From assembly GCF_900105065.1 (NCBI RefSeq), contig NZ_LT629749.1, forward strand, positions 2,852,001-2,916,000: DNA of 64,000 nucleotides, read 5' to 3'. The stretch comes from Friedmanniella luteola. GTDB taxonomy: Bacteria; Actinomycetota; Actinomycetes; Propionibacteriales; Propionibacteriaceae. The notes under the pieces were generated by a model. That model was not told the origin of the DNA, did not search any database, and was given only the letters and a program-made list of their open reading frames with translations. Both the position numbers and the translations under genes were made by a program. Position 1 is the first letter of the stretch. Every line of letters begins with the position of its first letter. Of this stretch, positions 50,212 through 58,826 are shown one piece after another.

Positions 50212-50970
50212 TCAGCGCGGTGGCCGGCGGGCCTCGACCAGGAAGCGGCTGGAGTGGGCGACGAACGGCCCGTCGTCCACCATCTGCTGGTGGAGTCGGC
50301 GCAGGGTGTCCCGGTAGCGCTCGACCGTGAACCCGGGGACCCACCACACGCACTTGCGCAGGACGTAGACGATCGCCCCGACGTCGGAGAACTCAGCCCG
50401 CAGCCTGGCCGACCGGAGATCGACCACCTCCAGCCCGCAGCGCTCCGCCGCGGCGCGGGCGTCCTCGGGCCGGCGCCACCGATCCGCGTCGGGCAGCGGG
50501 CCGAGGAACGCCTCGCTCAGCTCGACCATGCTGGCGGGACCGATCTGCTGGGAGAAGTAGCGGCCACCCGGCACCAGCACCCTCGCGATCTCCGCCCAGT
50601 CGGTGCTCACCGGGTGCCGGCTCGAGACCAGGTCGAACGAGGCGTCGGCGAACGGCAGGGGCGCCGCCTCGTCGTGGCCGAGCACGGCGACGCCGAGGGG
50701 GCGCAGCCGGGCCGCGGCGACGACGAGGTTGGGCCGCCAGCCTTCCGTCGCCACGGCGAGCGGGGGGTAGGTGCCCGCCTCGGCCAGCACCTCACCGCCC
50801 CCGGTCTGCAGGTCGAGCGATGCTCCTGCCTCCGCCAGCCGACGGGCCAGCGCGCGTGCGTAGCCCCACGGCGGCCGTTCCTCCGTCGCGCGTCCGTCCA
50901 GCCAGGAGAAGTCCCAGCCCTCGACGGGGGCGTGGTCAGCCTCGGTGACGAGCTCGTCGAAGGAGCGCAT
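50212..50970 (-). CDS. SAM-dependent methyltransferase (class I)
   Basis: A 252-aa protein. The SAM loop is degenerate but recognisable as LDLQTGGGEVLAEAG (normally LDxGxGxG); LGHDEAAPLPFADASFDLVS is motif II/post-II; ARVLVPGGRYFSQQIG is motif III. The late VGAIVYVLRKCVWWVPGFTV is typical of this small actinobacterial group. The start is ATG at 50970 with AGGAG close by. The substrate is unknown. It is followed upstream by an APH-like gene on the same strand after 104 bp. Confidence 0.85.
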   Translation of the reverse strand: MRSFDELVTEADHAPVEGWDFSWLDGRATEERPPWGYARALARRLAEAGASLDLQTGGGEVLAEAGTYPPLAVATEGWRPNLVVAAARLRPLGVAVLGHDEAAPLPFADASFDLVSSRHPVSTDWAEIARVLVPGGRYFSQQIGPASMVELSEAFLGPLPDADRWRRPEDARAAAERCGLEVVDLRSARLRAEFSDVGAIVYVLRKCVWWVPGFTVERYRDTLRRLHQQMVDDGPFVAHSSRFLVEARRPPR

Positions 50971-51074
50971 GGCCCCATTCTGGAGATCGGCGGGCGCCGA
51001 CCGCTGGCCGGGTGCGGCGGGCCGTCGACCCCGCAGCGGTCGACGGCCCACCGGCATCGGCACCGCCGTCCTCC

Positions 51075-51776
51075 TCAGGCGTCGGGCCACCTCACCAGCT
51101 CGCGGGTGAGCTGCTCGAGGTACTCCGGTGGTCCCGCTCCGGCGAACCACAGCCAGAGCTCGGCGGCGTGGACGGGGAACCACGCCCGCACGGCGGACGG
51201 GTCGGCGCCGTAGCCCGACACCAGGGCGTCGAACGACCGGGGGTCCTTCCGCGCCGCCGCCCAGGCCGCCCGCGACAGTTCGCGGAGGGGGTCGCCCAGG
51301 TGCGCCGCCTCCCAGTCCAGGACCGCCGTGATGCCGGCGTCCACCGCCAGCAGGTTCCCGTCGGTCCAGTCGCCGTGGCAGAACGCCGGCCGGCCGGCCG
51401 GCGGGACGACGAGGGGCAGCGCGGGCCCGCCGGCGTCGCGGTAGCGGCGAGCGGTCAGCGCGTCGTCCGGGGCGCTCGGCAGCCGACCGGGAGGTCGGAG
51501 CTCGTGGAGCCGACGCAACCAGGTCGTCGACGCCCGGAGCCGGTCGAGACGCAGGTCAGCGCTGCCGGCGTCCAGCCGCTCGCCCGGCATGAGGGTCATC
51601 AGGACGGCCTCCGGCCCGACCTCGACCAGCTCGGGGACCGGGAGGCCCTGGTGCAGCAGCTCCCGGAGGGCGAGCACCTCGGTGTCACGGCGGCGGGGAT
51701 CGGCGAAGCGCTTCTCGACGAGGAAGCGTCCGTGCCGCTCCACCGACCTGACGTGCCCGACCGCCCCCTGCCGCAC
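51075..51776 (-). CDS. Aminoglycoside-phosphotransferase-fold kinase
   Basis: About 233 aa. PAFCHGDWTDGNLLAVDA is the Brenner-type catalytic motif with Asp and Asn; ITAVLDWEAAHLGDPLRELS is the metal-binding region; VEKRFADPRRRDTEVLALRE supplies the ATP lysine and C-helix Glu. VLMTLMPGERLDAGS is the hinge. I chose the GTG at 51776; the frame continues upstream without support. It is a second APH-fold kinase in the window (see 26472); the two are not close to each other in sequence. Confidence 0.83.
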   Translation of the reverse strand: MRQGAVGHVRSVERHGRFLVEKRFADPRRRDTEVLALRELLHQGLPVPELVEVGPEAVLMTLMPGERLDAGSADLRLDRLRASTTWLRRLHELRPPGRLPSAPDDALTARRYRDAGGPALPLVVPPAGRPAFCHGDWTDGNLLAVDAGITAVLDWEAAHLGDPLRELSRAAWAAARKDPRSFDALVSGYGADPSAVRAWFPVHAAELWLWFAGAGPPEYLEQLTRELVRWPDA

Positions 51777-52027
51777 CCGACCATCCTGCGCGACGCTCGA
51801 GCCGGACCCAAGCCGAGAGCGGCGACCCGGTCCAGCCCGACGGTGGACGACGGGGTGCGGACCGCCCCGCCGGAGGGGCGACGGGCCCCCCTCGACGGGG
51901 GGTGCACAGCGGGTCCTCCGGGCGGATGATCGGGGTGTCGGGAGCCGGAGCTGGTCGGGTCCCGCGCGGGTCGGGCCGCCGGGGACGGCCCCACCCACCG
52001 AGGCGGTTCCGACGGAGGGGGCACCCC

Positions 52028-53215
52028 ATGAGGGCACGGCTGCGGACGGGGCTGGTCGCGTTGACCGCCGTGCTGACCGCGGCGGCGTGGGCACCCGGCG
52101 CCGTGGCGGCGCCAGCCACGGCCGGCTCGGGCACCGACCCCAGCTCCGCCACCGTCGTCGGTCCGCACCTGTACCGGGTCACCGCCGACATCGACGGACG
52201 GACCGCCCGCAACCTCGCCAACCACGCGGTCGTCGACCAGTACCCGGAGGGGTCCTCGGTCCTCGTGGTGTGCCAGTCGACCGGCGACGTCGCGTACGGC
52301 GGGAGCAGGATCTGGGACCTCACCTCCGACGGGCTCTGGGTCCCCGACGAGCTGGTCCCCACCGGGACGAGCGGCTCCTACGCACCCGACCTGCCCCGGT
52401 GCACCATCCCGCAGACCTACGTCGCGGCTCGAACGCTCGACGGACGGACCGCACGGGTGCTGAGCAACCATGCACGGCCCGACCGCTATCCCCGCGGCAG
52501 CCGCGTCCAGATCACCTGCCAGGCCCTGGGCGGCCCGACCTACCACGGATCCTCCCTGTGGGACCGCACCGTCGACGGCCTGTGGATACCCGACCACTTC
52601 CTGAGGACCGGGACCGCGGGCTGGGTGACCGGCCTCCCCCGGTGCGAGGCGGGCGACACCGTCACACCCGCACCCGCACCCGCTGCGGACTCCCCCGCCC
52701 GGGCCGGGCAGGACCGGCAGCTCAGCGTCCAGGGCGCCTCGTTCATCGCGGCCTACGAGGGCTACCGCTCCACGGCCTACGACGATGCCGGCGGGCACTG
52801 CACCATCGGGTACGGCCACCTCGTCCACCTCGGCGGCTGCTCGCGAGCGGACGCCGCCCGCTGGGGCAGCCTGACCCAGGACGAGGCCCTGGCCCTGCTG
52901 TGGCAGGACGCGCAGACCTACGCGGCCGGGGTCCGGGCCGCGCTCCCCCGCACCCCGCTCTCGCAGGCCCAGTTCGACGCCCTGGTCAGCCTGTCCTACA
53001 ACATCGGCAACGGCGGTTTCCGCGGCAGCGCGGTGAGGGCGAGCCTCGCCGGCAGCACCCCGGACCACGCGGCGGTGCCTGACCTGATGCTGAGGTGGGT
53101 CTCCTCGAGCGGGGTCGAGCTCCCCGGGCTGCGCCGGCGCCGGCTCAACGAGGGCAGGCTCTTCAGCACCGGCTCGTACGCGATCATCCCGGCCCGCCCC
53201 TACAGCCTGTCCTGA
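52028..53215 (+). CDS. Secreted GH24 lysozyme with two SH3-like repeats
   Basis: A 395-aa exported protein. The signal peptide covers residues 1-28 (AWAPGAVAAPA cleavage region). Two similar domains follow (about 47-125 and 128-206), both ending in LPRC and sharing DGRTAR, NHA and DGLW, resembling bacterial SH3 repeats. Each has a cysteine pair (C82/C125; C164/C206). A Pro/Ala linker leads to a T4-lysozyme-type GH24 domain (about 232-385). Its triad fits exactly: E244, D253 and T259 in YEGYRSTAYDDAGGHCTIGYG, with the T4 spacing. It probably cleaves peptidoglycan outside the cell. The secretion signal and lack of phage genes argue for a host enzyme or toxin rather than an endolysin. Confidence 0.9.
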   Translation: MRARLRTGLVALTAVLTAAAWAPGAVAAPATAGSGTDPSSATVVGPHLYRVTADIDGRTARNLANHAVVDQYPEGSSVLVVCQSTGDVAYGGSRIWDLTSDGLWVPDELVPTGTSGSYAPDLPRCTIPQTYVAARTLDGRTARVLSNHARPDRYPRGSRVQITCQALGGPTYHGSSLWDRTVDGLWIPDHFLRTGTAGWVTGLPRCEAGDTVTPAPAPAADSPARAGQDRQLSVQGASFIAAYEGYRSTAYDDAGGHCTIGYGHLVHLGGCSRADAARWGSLTQDEALALLWQDAQTYAAGVRAALPRTPLSQAQFDALVSLSYNIGNGGFRGSAVRASLAGSTPDHAAVPDLMLRWVSSSGVELPGLRRRRLNEGRLFSTGSYAIIPARPYSLS

Positions 53216-53305
53216 GCGCTGGAGGGATCGCGCGGGGCGGCGGCACCGCGGGCCGGGGCAGGCGGGGCGGTCACGAGGACGGCCGGCGCCCATCGCCCCA
53301 GACCC

Positions 53306-54322
53306 TCACCCGACGGGCTGGTGACCCCGTCGCTCCTCGCGCCGATGCCCTTCCGCCAGCCGGCGCAGCGCGTGCAGGTCCACCTGGTCGCCGGACGCCT
53401 CCGCGACCCGCGCCGGGGTCCGGGCGCGCAGGGTGGCGGTCCGCCGGCCGCCCTCGAGCAGGGCCCGTTCACCGCCGACCGCACCGGGTCCCACCTCAGC
53501 GACCAGGACGTCGTCGACCAGCACGTCGAGGACCCCGTCCAGCAGCAGGAAGACCGGACCCGCCGGATCGCCCTGCCGGACCAGCTCCTCGCCCGGGGCG
53601 AGGGTGCGCACCCGCGGCTTGGCGCCGCCGCGCATGATCGCCGCGGACAGGGTCCGCTCCAGCGCGGTCTCCGCCAGGGTCACCACGGCCGGGCTGGCGA
53701 CGTCCCCCCACGGGCTGTGGTCACCGAAGCACTCCTGGGACCACCGGCTGAAGTCGGTGAGCCCGCTCTTGGCCACGAGCGCCCCGCCCTCGTCGTAGAC
53801 CCAGTGGCGCGGGAAGGGACTGGCCCCCGCCAGCTGCCACGCGGCACGTCCGTCGGCGTGCAGGGTGAGCTGCAGCGTCGTCCACACCGTCGGCGCGATG
53901 AGCTGGAGGAAGGGTGGCCGGTTCACGGCCCTCGGCATCGGGGCACCGGTCCGTCCGCCGACCGTCTGCTCGAAGCGGACGCAGCCGTCGCCCCGCTCCG
54001 GCTCCCTCTGCAGGTCGGGGTAGGCGATCGCCGCGAAGGTGATCGACCTCGGTCCGACGCGCACCGTGGTGGAGCCCATCAGGCCCCCGCCCGCGTAGCC
54101 GTGCGCGGTGACCTGGCCGCGGTCGTCGACCTCGATCCAGGCCTCCAGGCGGTTCGCGAAGCGGAACCGGTCGGCGTCGCGCCAGGCCGCGAGGTCCCCG
54201 AGCTCCGCAGGCGGCGGGTCGTCGTACTGCCCCACGCCGAGGGAGAACGGGATCTTCATGAGCCCCGAGATCGCCTCGGACGGGATCCACGAGACGGACG
54301 TGACCGACGCTGACCGACGCAT
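53306..54322 (-). CDS. Two-domain protein with C-terminal cyclic-nucleotide-binding fold
   Basis: A 338-aa protein. Residues 1 to about 215 form a beta-rich domain (DRFRFANRLEAWIEVDDRGQ, ITFAAIAYPDLQREPERGDG, FVQTVGGRTG-like FEQTVGGRTG) that I do not recognise. Residues about 228-330 match a Crp-type jelly roll: LAPGEELVRQGDPAGPVFLL, DGVLDVLVDDVLVAEVGPG and GGERALLEGGRRTATLRART. The phosphate-binding cassette GGERALLEGGRRTA is close to the G-E-x(8)-R-x-A pattern, so cAMP or cGMP binding is possible. No DNA-binding domain follows. CAGGAGCTCAGG precedes the ATG. Confidence 0.75.
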   Translation of the reverse strand: MRRSASVTSVSWIPSEAISGLMKIPFSLGVGQYDDPPPAELGDLAAWRDADRFRFANRLEAWIEVDDRGQVTAHGYAGGGLMGSTTVRVGPRSITFAAIAYPDLQREPERGDGCVRFEQTVGGRTGAPMPRAVNRPPFLQLIAPTVWTTLQLTLHADGRAAWQLAGASPFPRHWVYDEGGALVAKSGLTDFSRWSQECFGDHSPWGDVASPAVVTLAETALERTLSAAIMRGGAKPRVRTLAPGEELVRQGDPAGPVFLLLDGVLDVLVDDVLVAEVGPGAVGGERALLEGGRRTATLRARTPARVAEASGDQVDLHALRRLAEGHRREERRGHQPVG

Positions 54323-54472
54323 CCTGAGCTCCTGACTTCCCAGACACCGCTGCCGCCGGTCCCAGTCTGGCACCGGCGAGCGGGCGCGGGCGATGCCCCG
54401 CACACGGACCACCGCAGCGGTCGCGGCGGGCGGTGACCACCCCGGGCCACCGGGCCGCCGTCCCAGGACGGG

Positions 54473-55885
54473 TCAGGGGCGGCTGGGCTTGCCCGGTGCG
54501 TGGAGCCAGGTGGTGAAGAGGTCGTCGAGCGGCTGACCGGACACGCGTTCGGCCACCCGGACCAGGTCGTCGGTGGACACGACGCCGTACCGGTGGCGCT
54601 GGGCCCAGGCGCGCAGGACGCGGAAGAACGCGTCGTCGCCGACCCGGGTGCGGAGGGCCTGCAGCGCCATCGCGCCCCGGTCGTAGATGGCGGCGTCGAA
54701 CAGCCGCGCTGCCCCCGGGTCGCCGACCTCCACCTGCCAGAACGCGCTCGTCGCGGGTCGGGCGTAGGCGGTGTCGAACTGCTCCTGGACCGAGGCGCCA
54801 CCGCGGTGCTCGGTCCAGAGCCACTCGGCGTAGGTGGCGAACCCCTCGTTGAGCCAGATGTCGCGCCAGCGCTCCGGCGTGACGCTGTCGCCGTACCACT
54901 GGTGGGCGAGCTCGTGGGCGACCGTGCCCTCCGAGGGGGGACCGGAGTAGATGGGCCGGGTCTGGTTCTCGAGGGCGTAGTCCGCGTCCTCGTCGTCGTC
55001 GACCACCGCCCCGAACGAGCCGAACGGGTACGGCCCGAACAAGCCGGCGAAGTACGCGATCATCTCCGGTTGCCGGGCCAGGACCTCAGCCGTCTCGGCC
55101 TGGTCCGTCGGCGACAGGTCCGCGTCGACGGCGTTGACGATGGGCAGCCCGTCGGCGGTCCTGCTGGCGGTCAGCACGTAGTTCCCGCTCGCCGCCATGG
55201 CGAGGTAGCTGGCCATGGGCTCCTCGGCCGACCACCGGGACGTCGTCCAACCCGCGCGGGTCCGGGTACCGAGCAGGTCCCCGTTGGCGACGGCCACCGT
55301 GCCCTCCGGCACGCGGATCCGGAAGGCGTAGGTGGCCTTGTCGTACGGCGCGTCGTTGACGGGGAACCAGGTCGACGCGCCGTCGGGTTCGTTCGCCACG
55401 AACGCGCCGTCCGGGTGGGACACCCACCCGTACAGGGCGCCGGTCGCATCGGTCGGCTGGCCGGTGGTCCCCCCGTAGCGCACGTCGACGGTGAACCGCT
55501 GCCGCGCCCGCAGGACGTGTCCCGGCGTCACGACGAGCTCGGGGCCCTCCTGCCGGAAGTCGGCCGGCCGACCGTCGACGCGGACCGAGGACACGGTCAG
55601 GTCGCGCAGGTCCAGGCTGAAGCTCCGCAGGTCCTCCCGCCGGGTCGTGACCTCGATGCGGGCGCGACCGGTCAGCGACCGGCTCGCGGGCGTGTACCGG
55701 AGGCTGAGGTCGTAGTGCCGGACCTGGTAGCCACCGTTGCCGGCCGCCGGGAAGTAGGGATCGCCGCCGGAAGGGCTGCCCACCACAGCCGTGGTCGGAT
55801 CGGCACCGGCGGGCGTGCCTGGCGCGATCAGGCCGACCAGCACGAGACCTGCGGCGGCGAGCAGTCGGACCCGGGGGCGTCCCAT
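54473..55885 (-). CDS. Secreted M1-family zinc metallopeptidase
   Basis: A 470-aa exported aminopeptidase-like enzyme. The signal peptide is about 1-28 (LLAAAGLVLVGLIAPGTPAGA). The N-terminal beta domain runs to about 245. The zinc site is VAHELAHQW (H324, E325, H328) with the third ligand E347 in WLNEGFATYAEWLW, at the M1 spacing of 18 residues. The substrate-binding GAMEN motif is altered to YALENQTR (303-310), as in several bacterial M1 enzymes. It is short (M1 is usually 600-900 aa) and lacks the large C-terminal helical domain. It probably trims peptides outside the cell. Confidence 0.92.
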   Translation of the reverse strand: MGRPRVRLLAAAGLVLVGLIAPGTPAGADPTTAVVGSPSGGDPYFPAAGNGGYQVRHYDLSLRYTPASRSLTGRARIEVTTRREDLRSFSLDLRDLTVSSVRVDGRPADFRQEGPELVVTPGHVLRARQRFTVDVRYGGTTGQPTDATGALYGWVSHPDGAFVANEPDGASTWFPVNDAPYDKATYAFRIRVPEGTVAVANGDLLGTRTRAGWTTSRWSAEEPMASYLAMAASGNYVLTASRTADGLPIVNAVDADLSPTDQAETAEVLARQPEMIAYFAGLFGPYPFGSFGAVVDDDEDADYALENQTRPIYSGPPSEGTVAHELAHQWYGDSVTPERWRDIWLNEGFATYAEWLWTEHRGGASVQEQFDTAYARPATSAFWQVEVGDPGAARLFDAAIYDRGAMALQALRTRVGDDAFFRVLRAWAQRHRYGVVSTDDLVRVAERVSGQPLDDLFTTWLHAPGKPSRP

Positions 55886-56062
55886 GCCCCGGGACTCTAG
55901 ACCGCCGCCGCCAGCGCCCGGGAGTCGGACGTCCCGGTCCCTGCTGTGCGCGGGAGATCAGGCTCCCGGCGTGGGCCGGGAGCCCGATCGCGGTCAGCGC
56001 CGGGCGGCGCCCCCGGCCCGGGGTCAGGGAGCGGCGGTGTCACGACGCCGTGGGCGACGACG

Positions 56063-56890
56063 TCACCCCGGCGTGTCGACGCGGTCCCGCCGCGACCACC
56101 GGGCGGAGGTGTAGCGGGTGCCGTCGTACACGCCGACGTAGAAGCCCGGACCGGAGTAGGGCCGGGTCAGCCGGTACCGGCCGTCCGCTCCCGTCCTCGT
56201 CGCGGCGATCTCGTCCATGTCCTCCTCGTCCAGACGGATCTGGTAGATGCTCACCACCCGCCTGGCGAGGTCGCGGTAGGTCCGGGTGTCCCAGCTCGCC
56301 CGCTCCAGGTGGCCGCTGTAGGTGATCCGTCCGTTGCGGACCGGTTCGGGGCCGGCGTTGAACGAGATCCGCACCGCTCGGCGGACGTTGCTGTTGACGG
56401 TCCTGCTGTCCGGGTTCGGCCCCGCCACGCGGAAGGTCGTCCGCCACCGGCCGGCGTCCTCGTTGCGCAGGGAGCGGGGCGCGATGCTGAGCGCACCCCT
56501 CCACTGCACCCGCTCGGCGTCCCGGCTGACCTCCTCGAGCCGCACGGTCCGGGTCCCCTGCGGCGTGCGGACCGCCGCGGTCGCGGCGGCGGCATCGCAA
56601 CCGGTGCGCGTGTAGAGCGTGAACCGGAGCTTCTGGGTCTTCGTGGTGCCGACGGCGACCGACGGCGCGTCGCCCACGTCGAGGATGGTCTGCGCCGGCC
56701 CCGGGCAGGGCGGGACCGGAGCCGGGTCGGCGGCGGCGGCCGGGGTGGCGAGGGCCGGGACCAGGCTGAGCGCTGCGATGGCCGCGACCAGCAGGCCGCG
56801 CGCTCGGCGCGGCGTCGCTGACGCGTCCGGTCGACGCGTCGAGGGTGTGATCGGCCCGCTCGGCCGTACGGGGGACGGGGTGAGATGCAC
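56063..56890 (-). CDS. Secreted protein of unknown function, paralogue A
   Basis: A 275-aa protein. A 35-residue polar leader precedes the signal-peptide core (GLLVAAIAALSLVPALATPAAA, about 32-53), so the true start may be internal. The mature part contains ISFNAGPEPVRNGRITYSGH, LERASWDTRTYRDLA and PYSGPGFYVGVYDGTRY. These blocks recur in paralogue B, 950 bp upstream. The pattern (RITYSGxLxRASW, repeated beta segments) suggests a beta-sandwich, such as a domain that accumulates actin-like or carbohydrate-binding features; no function can be given. A cysteine near the N-terminus of the mature region (PPCPGPAQTILD) may pair with C97. Confidence 0.75.
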   Translation of the reverse strand: MHLTPSPVRPSGPITPSTRRPDASATPRRARGLLVAAIAALSLVPALATPAAAADPAPVPPCPGPAQTILDVGDAPSVAVGTTKTQKLRFTLYTRTGCDAAAATAAVRTPQGTRTVRLEEVSRDAERVQWRGALSIAPRSLRNEDAGRWRTTFRVAGPNPDSRTVNSNVRRAVRISFNAGPEPVRNGRITYSGHLERASWDTRTYRDLARRVVSIYQIRLDEEDMDEIAATRTGADGRYRLTRPYSGPGFYVGVYDGTRYTSARWSRRDRVDTPG

Positions 56891-57017
56891 GGAGATGCTC
56901 CTGGGTGAGGGTGCTGGTGGGAGAGAGCTCGACTCGGCCCTCGAGCCGGGCGCGCGGTGTTCGCCGCGGTGGTCCGGGTGAGCGGGTCCGACGCCGCCAC
57001 CGCTGGGGTGGGCCGAG

Positions 57018-57773
57018 TCAGCTGACGTGGTCGGTCCGGGAATGAGCCGCTGCGGTGGTGGACGTGCGGGCCACGTCGGCGTGGTACTCCGCCGAGCCGG
57101 GGAACCGCTGGCTGAGCCGGTAGGTCCCGCCCTTCCGGGTGACCGGGGCCGCCACCTGCTCGCTGTTCCCGTGGTCCTCGTAGAAGGCGGTGACCCGGAC
57201 GGTCCGGCCGGTCCAGCCGAGGTAGCGCAGGCTGTTCCAGCTCGCCCGCTCGAGCTTGCCGCTGTAGGTGATCCGGTGGTTCCTCACCGGCTCGGGACCG
57301 GCGTTGAAGGTGAGCCGGCTGGCCCGCAGCACCCGGTTGCTCACGGTCAGCTCGTCGACGCCTGCCCCGTTGACCCGATAGGTGGTCGGCCAGGTCCCGG
57401 CGTCGGTGTTGCGCAGGGTGCGGGGCTGGACCGGCAGCGAGCCCTGCCAGTGGTCGTAGCCGTTGATCGTGCCGACCTTGGTCAGCTTCACCCCGAAGTC
57501 CCGGCGGGGCGCGTCGACGACGGCCGAAGCCTCGGTGACCTCGCAGTCGGCGTCCGCCCACACGTCCAGCACCATCCGCTGGGTGTACCTGGTGCCGACG
57601 ACCACCTCCTGGGGGATGGTCGCTTCCTCGTCGATGATCTGGGTCGGGTCCGGGCAGGCGGCGGTGGCGCGCACCGGCCCGGTACGCACGTCCGCGCCGG
57701 CGATCGAGGGCGCGGCGACGAGCAGGGCGGCGGAGACAGCGACGGTGCTGAGTCCGGCGAGCAGACGATCCAT
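57018..57773 (-). CDS. Secreted protein of unknown function, paralogue B
   Basis: A 251-aa exported protein. The signal peptide is about 1-26 (LLAGLSTVAVSAALLVAAPSIAG). It shares with paralogue A the blocks ACPDPTQIID, LTFNAGPEPVRNHRITYSGK, LERASWNSLRYLGW and GTYRLSQRFPGS, and ends in a Thr/Ala-rich tail. Both have two cysteines in equivalent places (CPDPTQ and ADCEVT). The ATG at 57773 or 57785 may start it; the first has GGGAACGACC upstream. Similar order and spacing with A imply tandem duplication. Confidence 0.75.
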   Translation of the reverse strand: MDRLLAGLSTVAVSAALLVAAPSIAGADVRTGPVRATAACPDPTQIIDEEATIPQEVVVGTRYTQRMVLDVWADADCEVTEASAVVDAPRRDFGVKLTKVGTINGYDHWQGSLPVQPRTLRNTDAGTWPTTYRVNGAGVDELTVSNRVLRASRLTFNAGPEPVRNHRITYSGKLERASWNSLRYLGWTGRTVRVTAFYEDHGNSEQVAAPVTRKGGTYRLSQRFPGSAEYHADVARTSTTAAAHSRTDHVS

Positions 57774-57785
57774 GGTCGTTCCCAT

Positions 57786-58311
57786 CGTGGTCGTGTGGCG
57801 GTGTTCTCCCGGCTGCCCCCCACCGGGTGCAGCCGGAACCGGGCGAAGGACGGGCCGCGAGGGGCAACCCGCCGGTGCGCTCTGGACGAGGCGTTCACGC
57901 ACCCGGACGGCCCTCCCCACCGGCCCTTCGCACGGGGTCGGCACTGATGACTCTGCCGGGGAGCGGGGCAGTCATCGACGCACAGAGCCCCGACACTGCT
58001 CGCACACTGCGTCGACCCGATCACTTCTCGCTCACCGGCACTACGCCCGAGCAGGACCACGGGTTGCGCCCGCCGGCACGTCAGCGGTCCGCTGGGCTCG
58101 CCTGCACGTCCCGGCGATGATCGGACACCCTGCGACGACCCCGACCCCGACCCTCGGCTTCCCGGGGGCGTCCTGGGTGATGAGCGCGACGGCGCGGCAG
58201 GGCCTGGGTGCAGCAGCCAGGCGATCCGGTGGGGAGATCTGGGGACACCGATCCGGCGCGCCGCCCGAGGACCCGGGAGCAGGGCAGGACCCGCTCTGAC
58301 CGGGCCTTCCG
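57786..58311. other. Non-coding stretch before the integrated element
   Basis: About 520 bp between the secreted paralogue B gene and the tRNA remnant. The sequence stays GC-rich and the frames that cross it lack recognisable protein features. It should hold the promoter of paralogue B. I see no other structure in it. Confidence 0.5.
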
Positions 58312-58356
58312 TGGTGGGGCGGGCGGGGCTCGAACCCGCGACCCAGGGATTATGAG
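58312..58356 (-). other. 3' half of a CAU-anticodon tRNA (left att site)
   Basis: On the minus strand the sequence runs from an anticodon loop CTCATAA (58350-58356) through TCCCT, a variable loop, the T arm GCGGG-TTCGAGC-CCCGC and the acceptor strand CCGCCCC-A-CCA ending at 58312. The 5' side is missing. An AGGGA partner for the anticodon stem should follow at 58357-58361 but reads TCGCC on that strand, and no GGGGCGG acceptor strand is nearby. The break lies exactly at the loop, as for integrases that use the 3' half of a tRNA as attachment core. CAU means elongator or initiator Met, or tRNA-Ile2. The intact tRNA should lie at the far end of the element, outside the window. Confidence 0.82.
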
Positions 58357-58826
58357 GGCGATCCCACTCAGCGCCGTACTACCACGCCTGACGGGCGAGC
58401 CGACCGCAACCGTAATCGGTCGAATCCCTTGGTCGTGACTGTTCCTAGTCTCACCCCTCAGAGGCAGCCCAACATCAGGGCCGCATGCTTGAGGCTGCCG
58501 CCCTGACAGAGGCGATCCGACACTTGACGCCATGGCGGCTGGAAGCAAGAATCCCAGCCTTTCCTCGTCAGAGGGCCATGCCGCGAGGGTCGCGACCATG
58601 AGCAACGGCGAAGCCGTTCGAGTGCTCTGCGGGCTCTTGAGTCTGCCGGACCAGAAGCACCGAGGCTCAGAGGCGTCGTGCGGGCGCCGAGACACGGCCC
58701 ATTGTCTTGGTGAACGCGCAGCCAACAGTGCCTACTCCGCGGGATCTCTCCCCTCAAGGTTGACGCGACCCTCAAACTACGTCGGTCCGGCGTTATCCAC
58801 CCATGTGTGTCGGCAACCCCGCATCC
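58357..58826. other. Left-end non-coding part of the integrated element
   Basis: About 470 bp with lower GC than the chromosome to its left. It contains GGGAT and ATCCC arms around the att break and several short inverted pairs, but no frame with convincing features. No integrase is encoded here; an element inserted at a tRNA usually encodes one at one end, so it should be at the other end. Confidence 0.45.

Noticed and set aside
52028-53215. Phage endolysin from a prophage
   Set aside because: The protein has a Sec signal peptide and no phage structural or replication genes are near.
58312-58395. An intact tRNA gene
   Set aside because: Only the 3' half from the anticodon loop is present. 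The anticodon stem and acceptor 5' strands do not pair with the sequence to the right.
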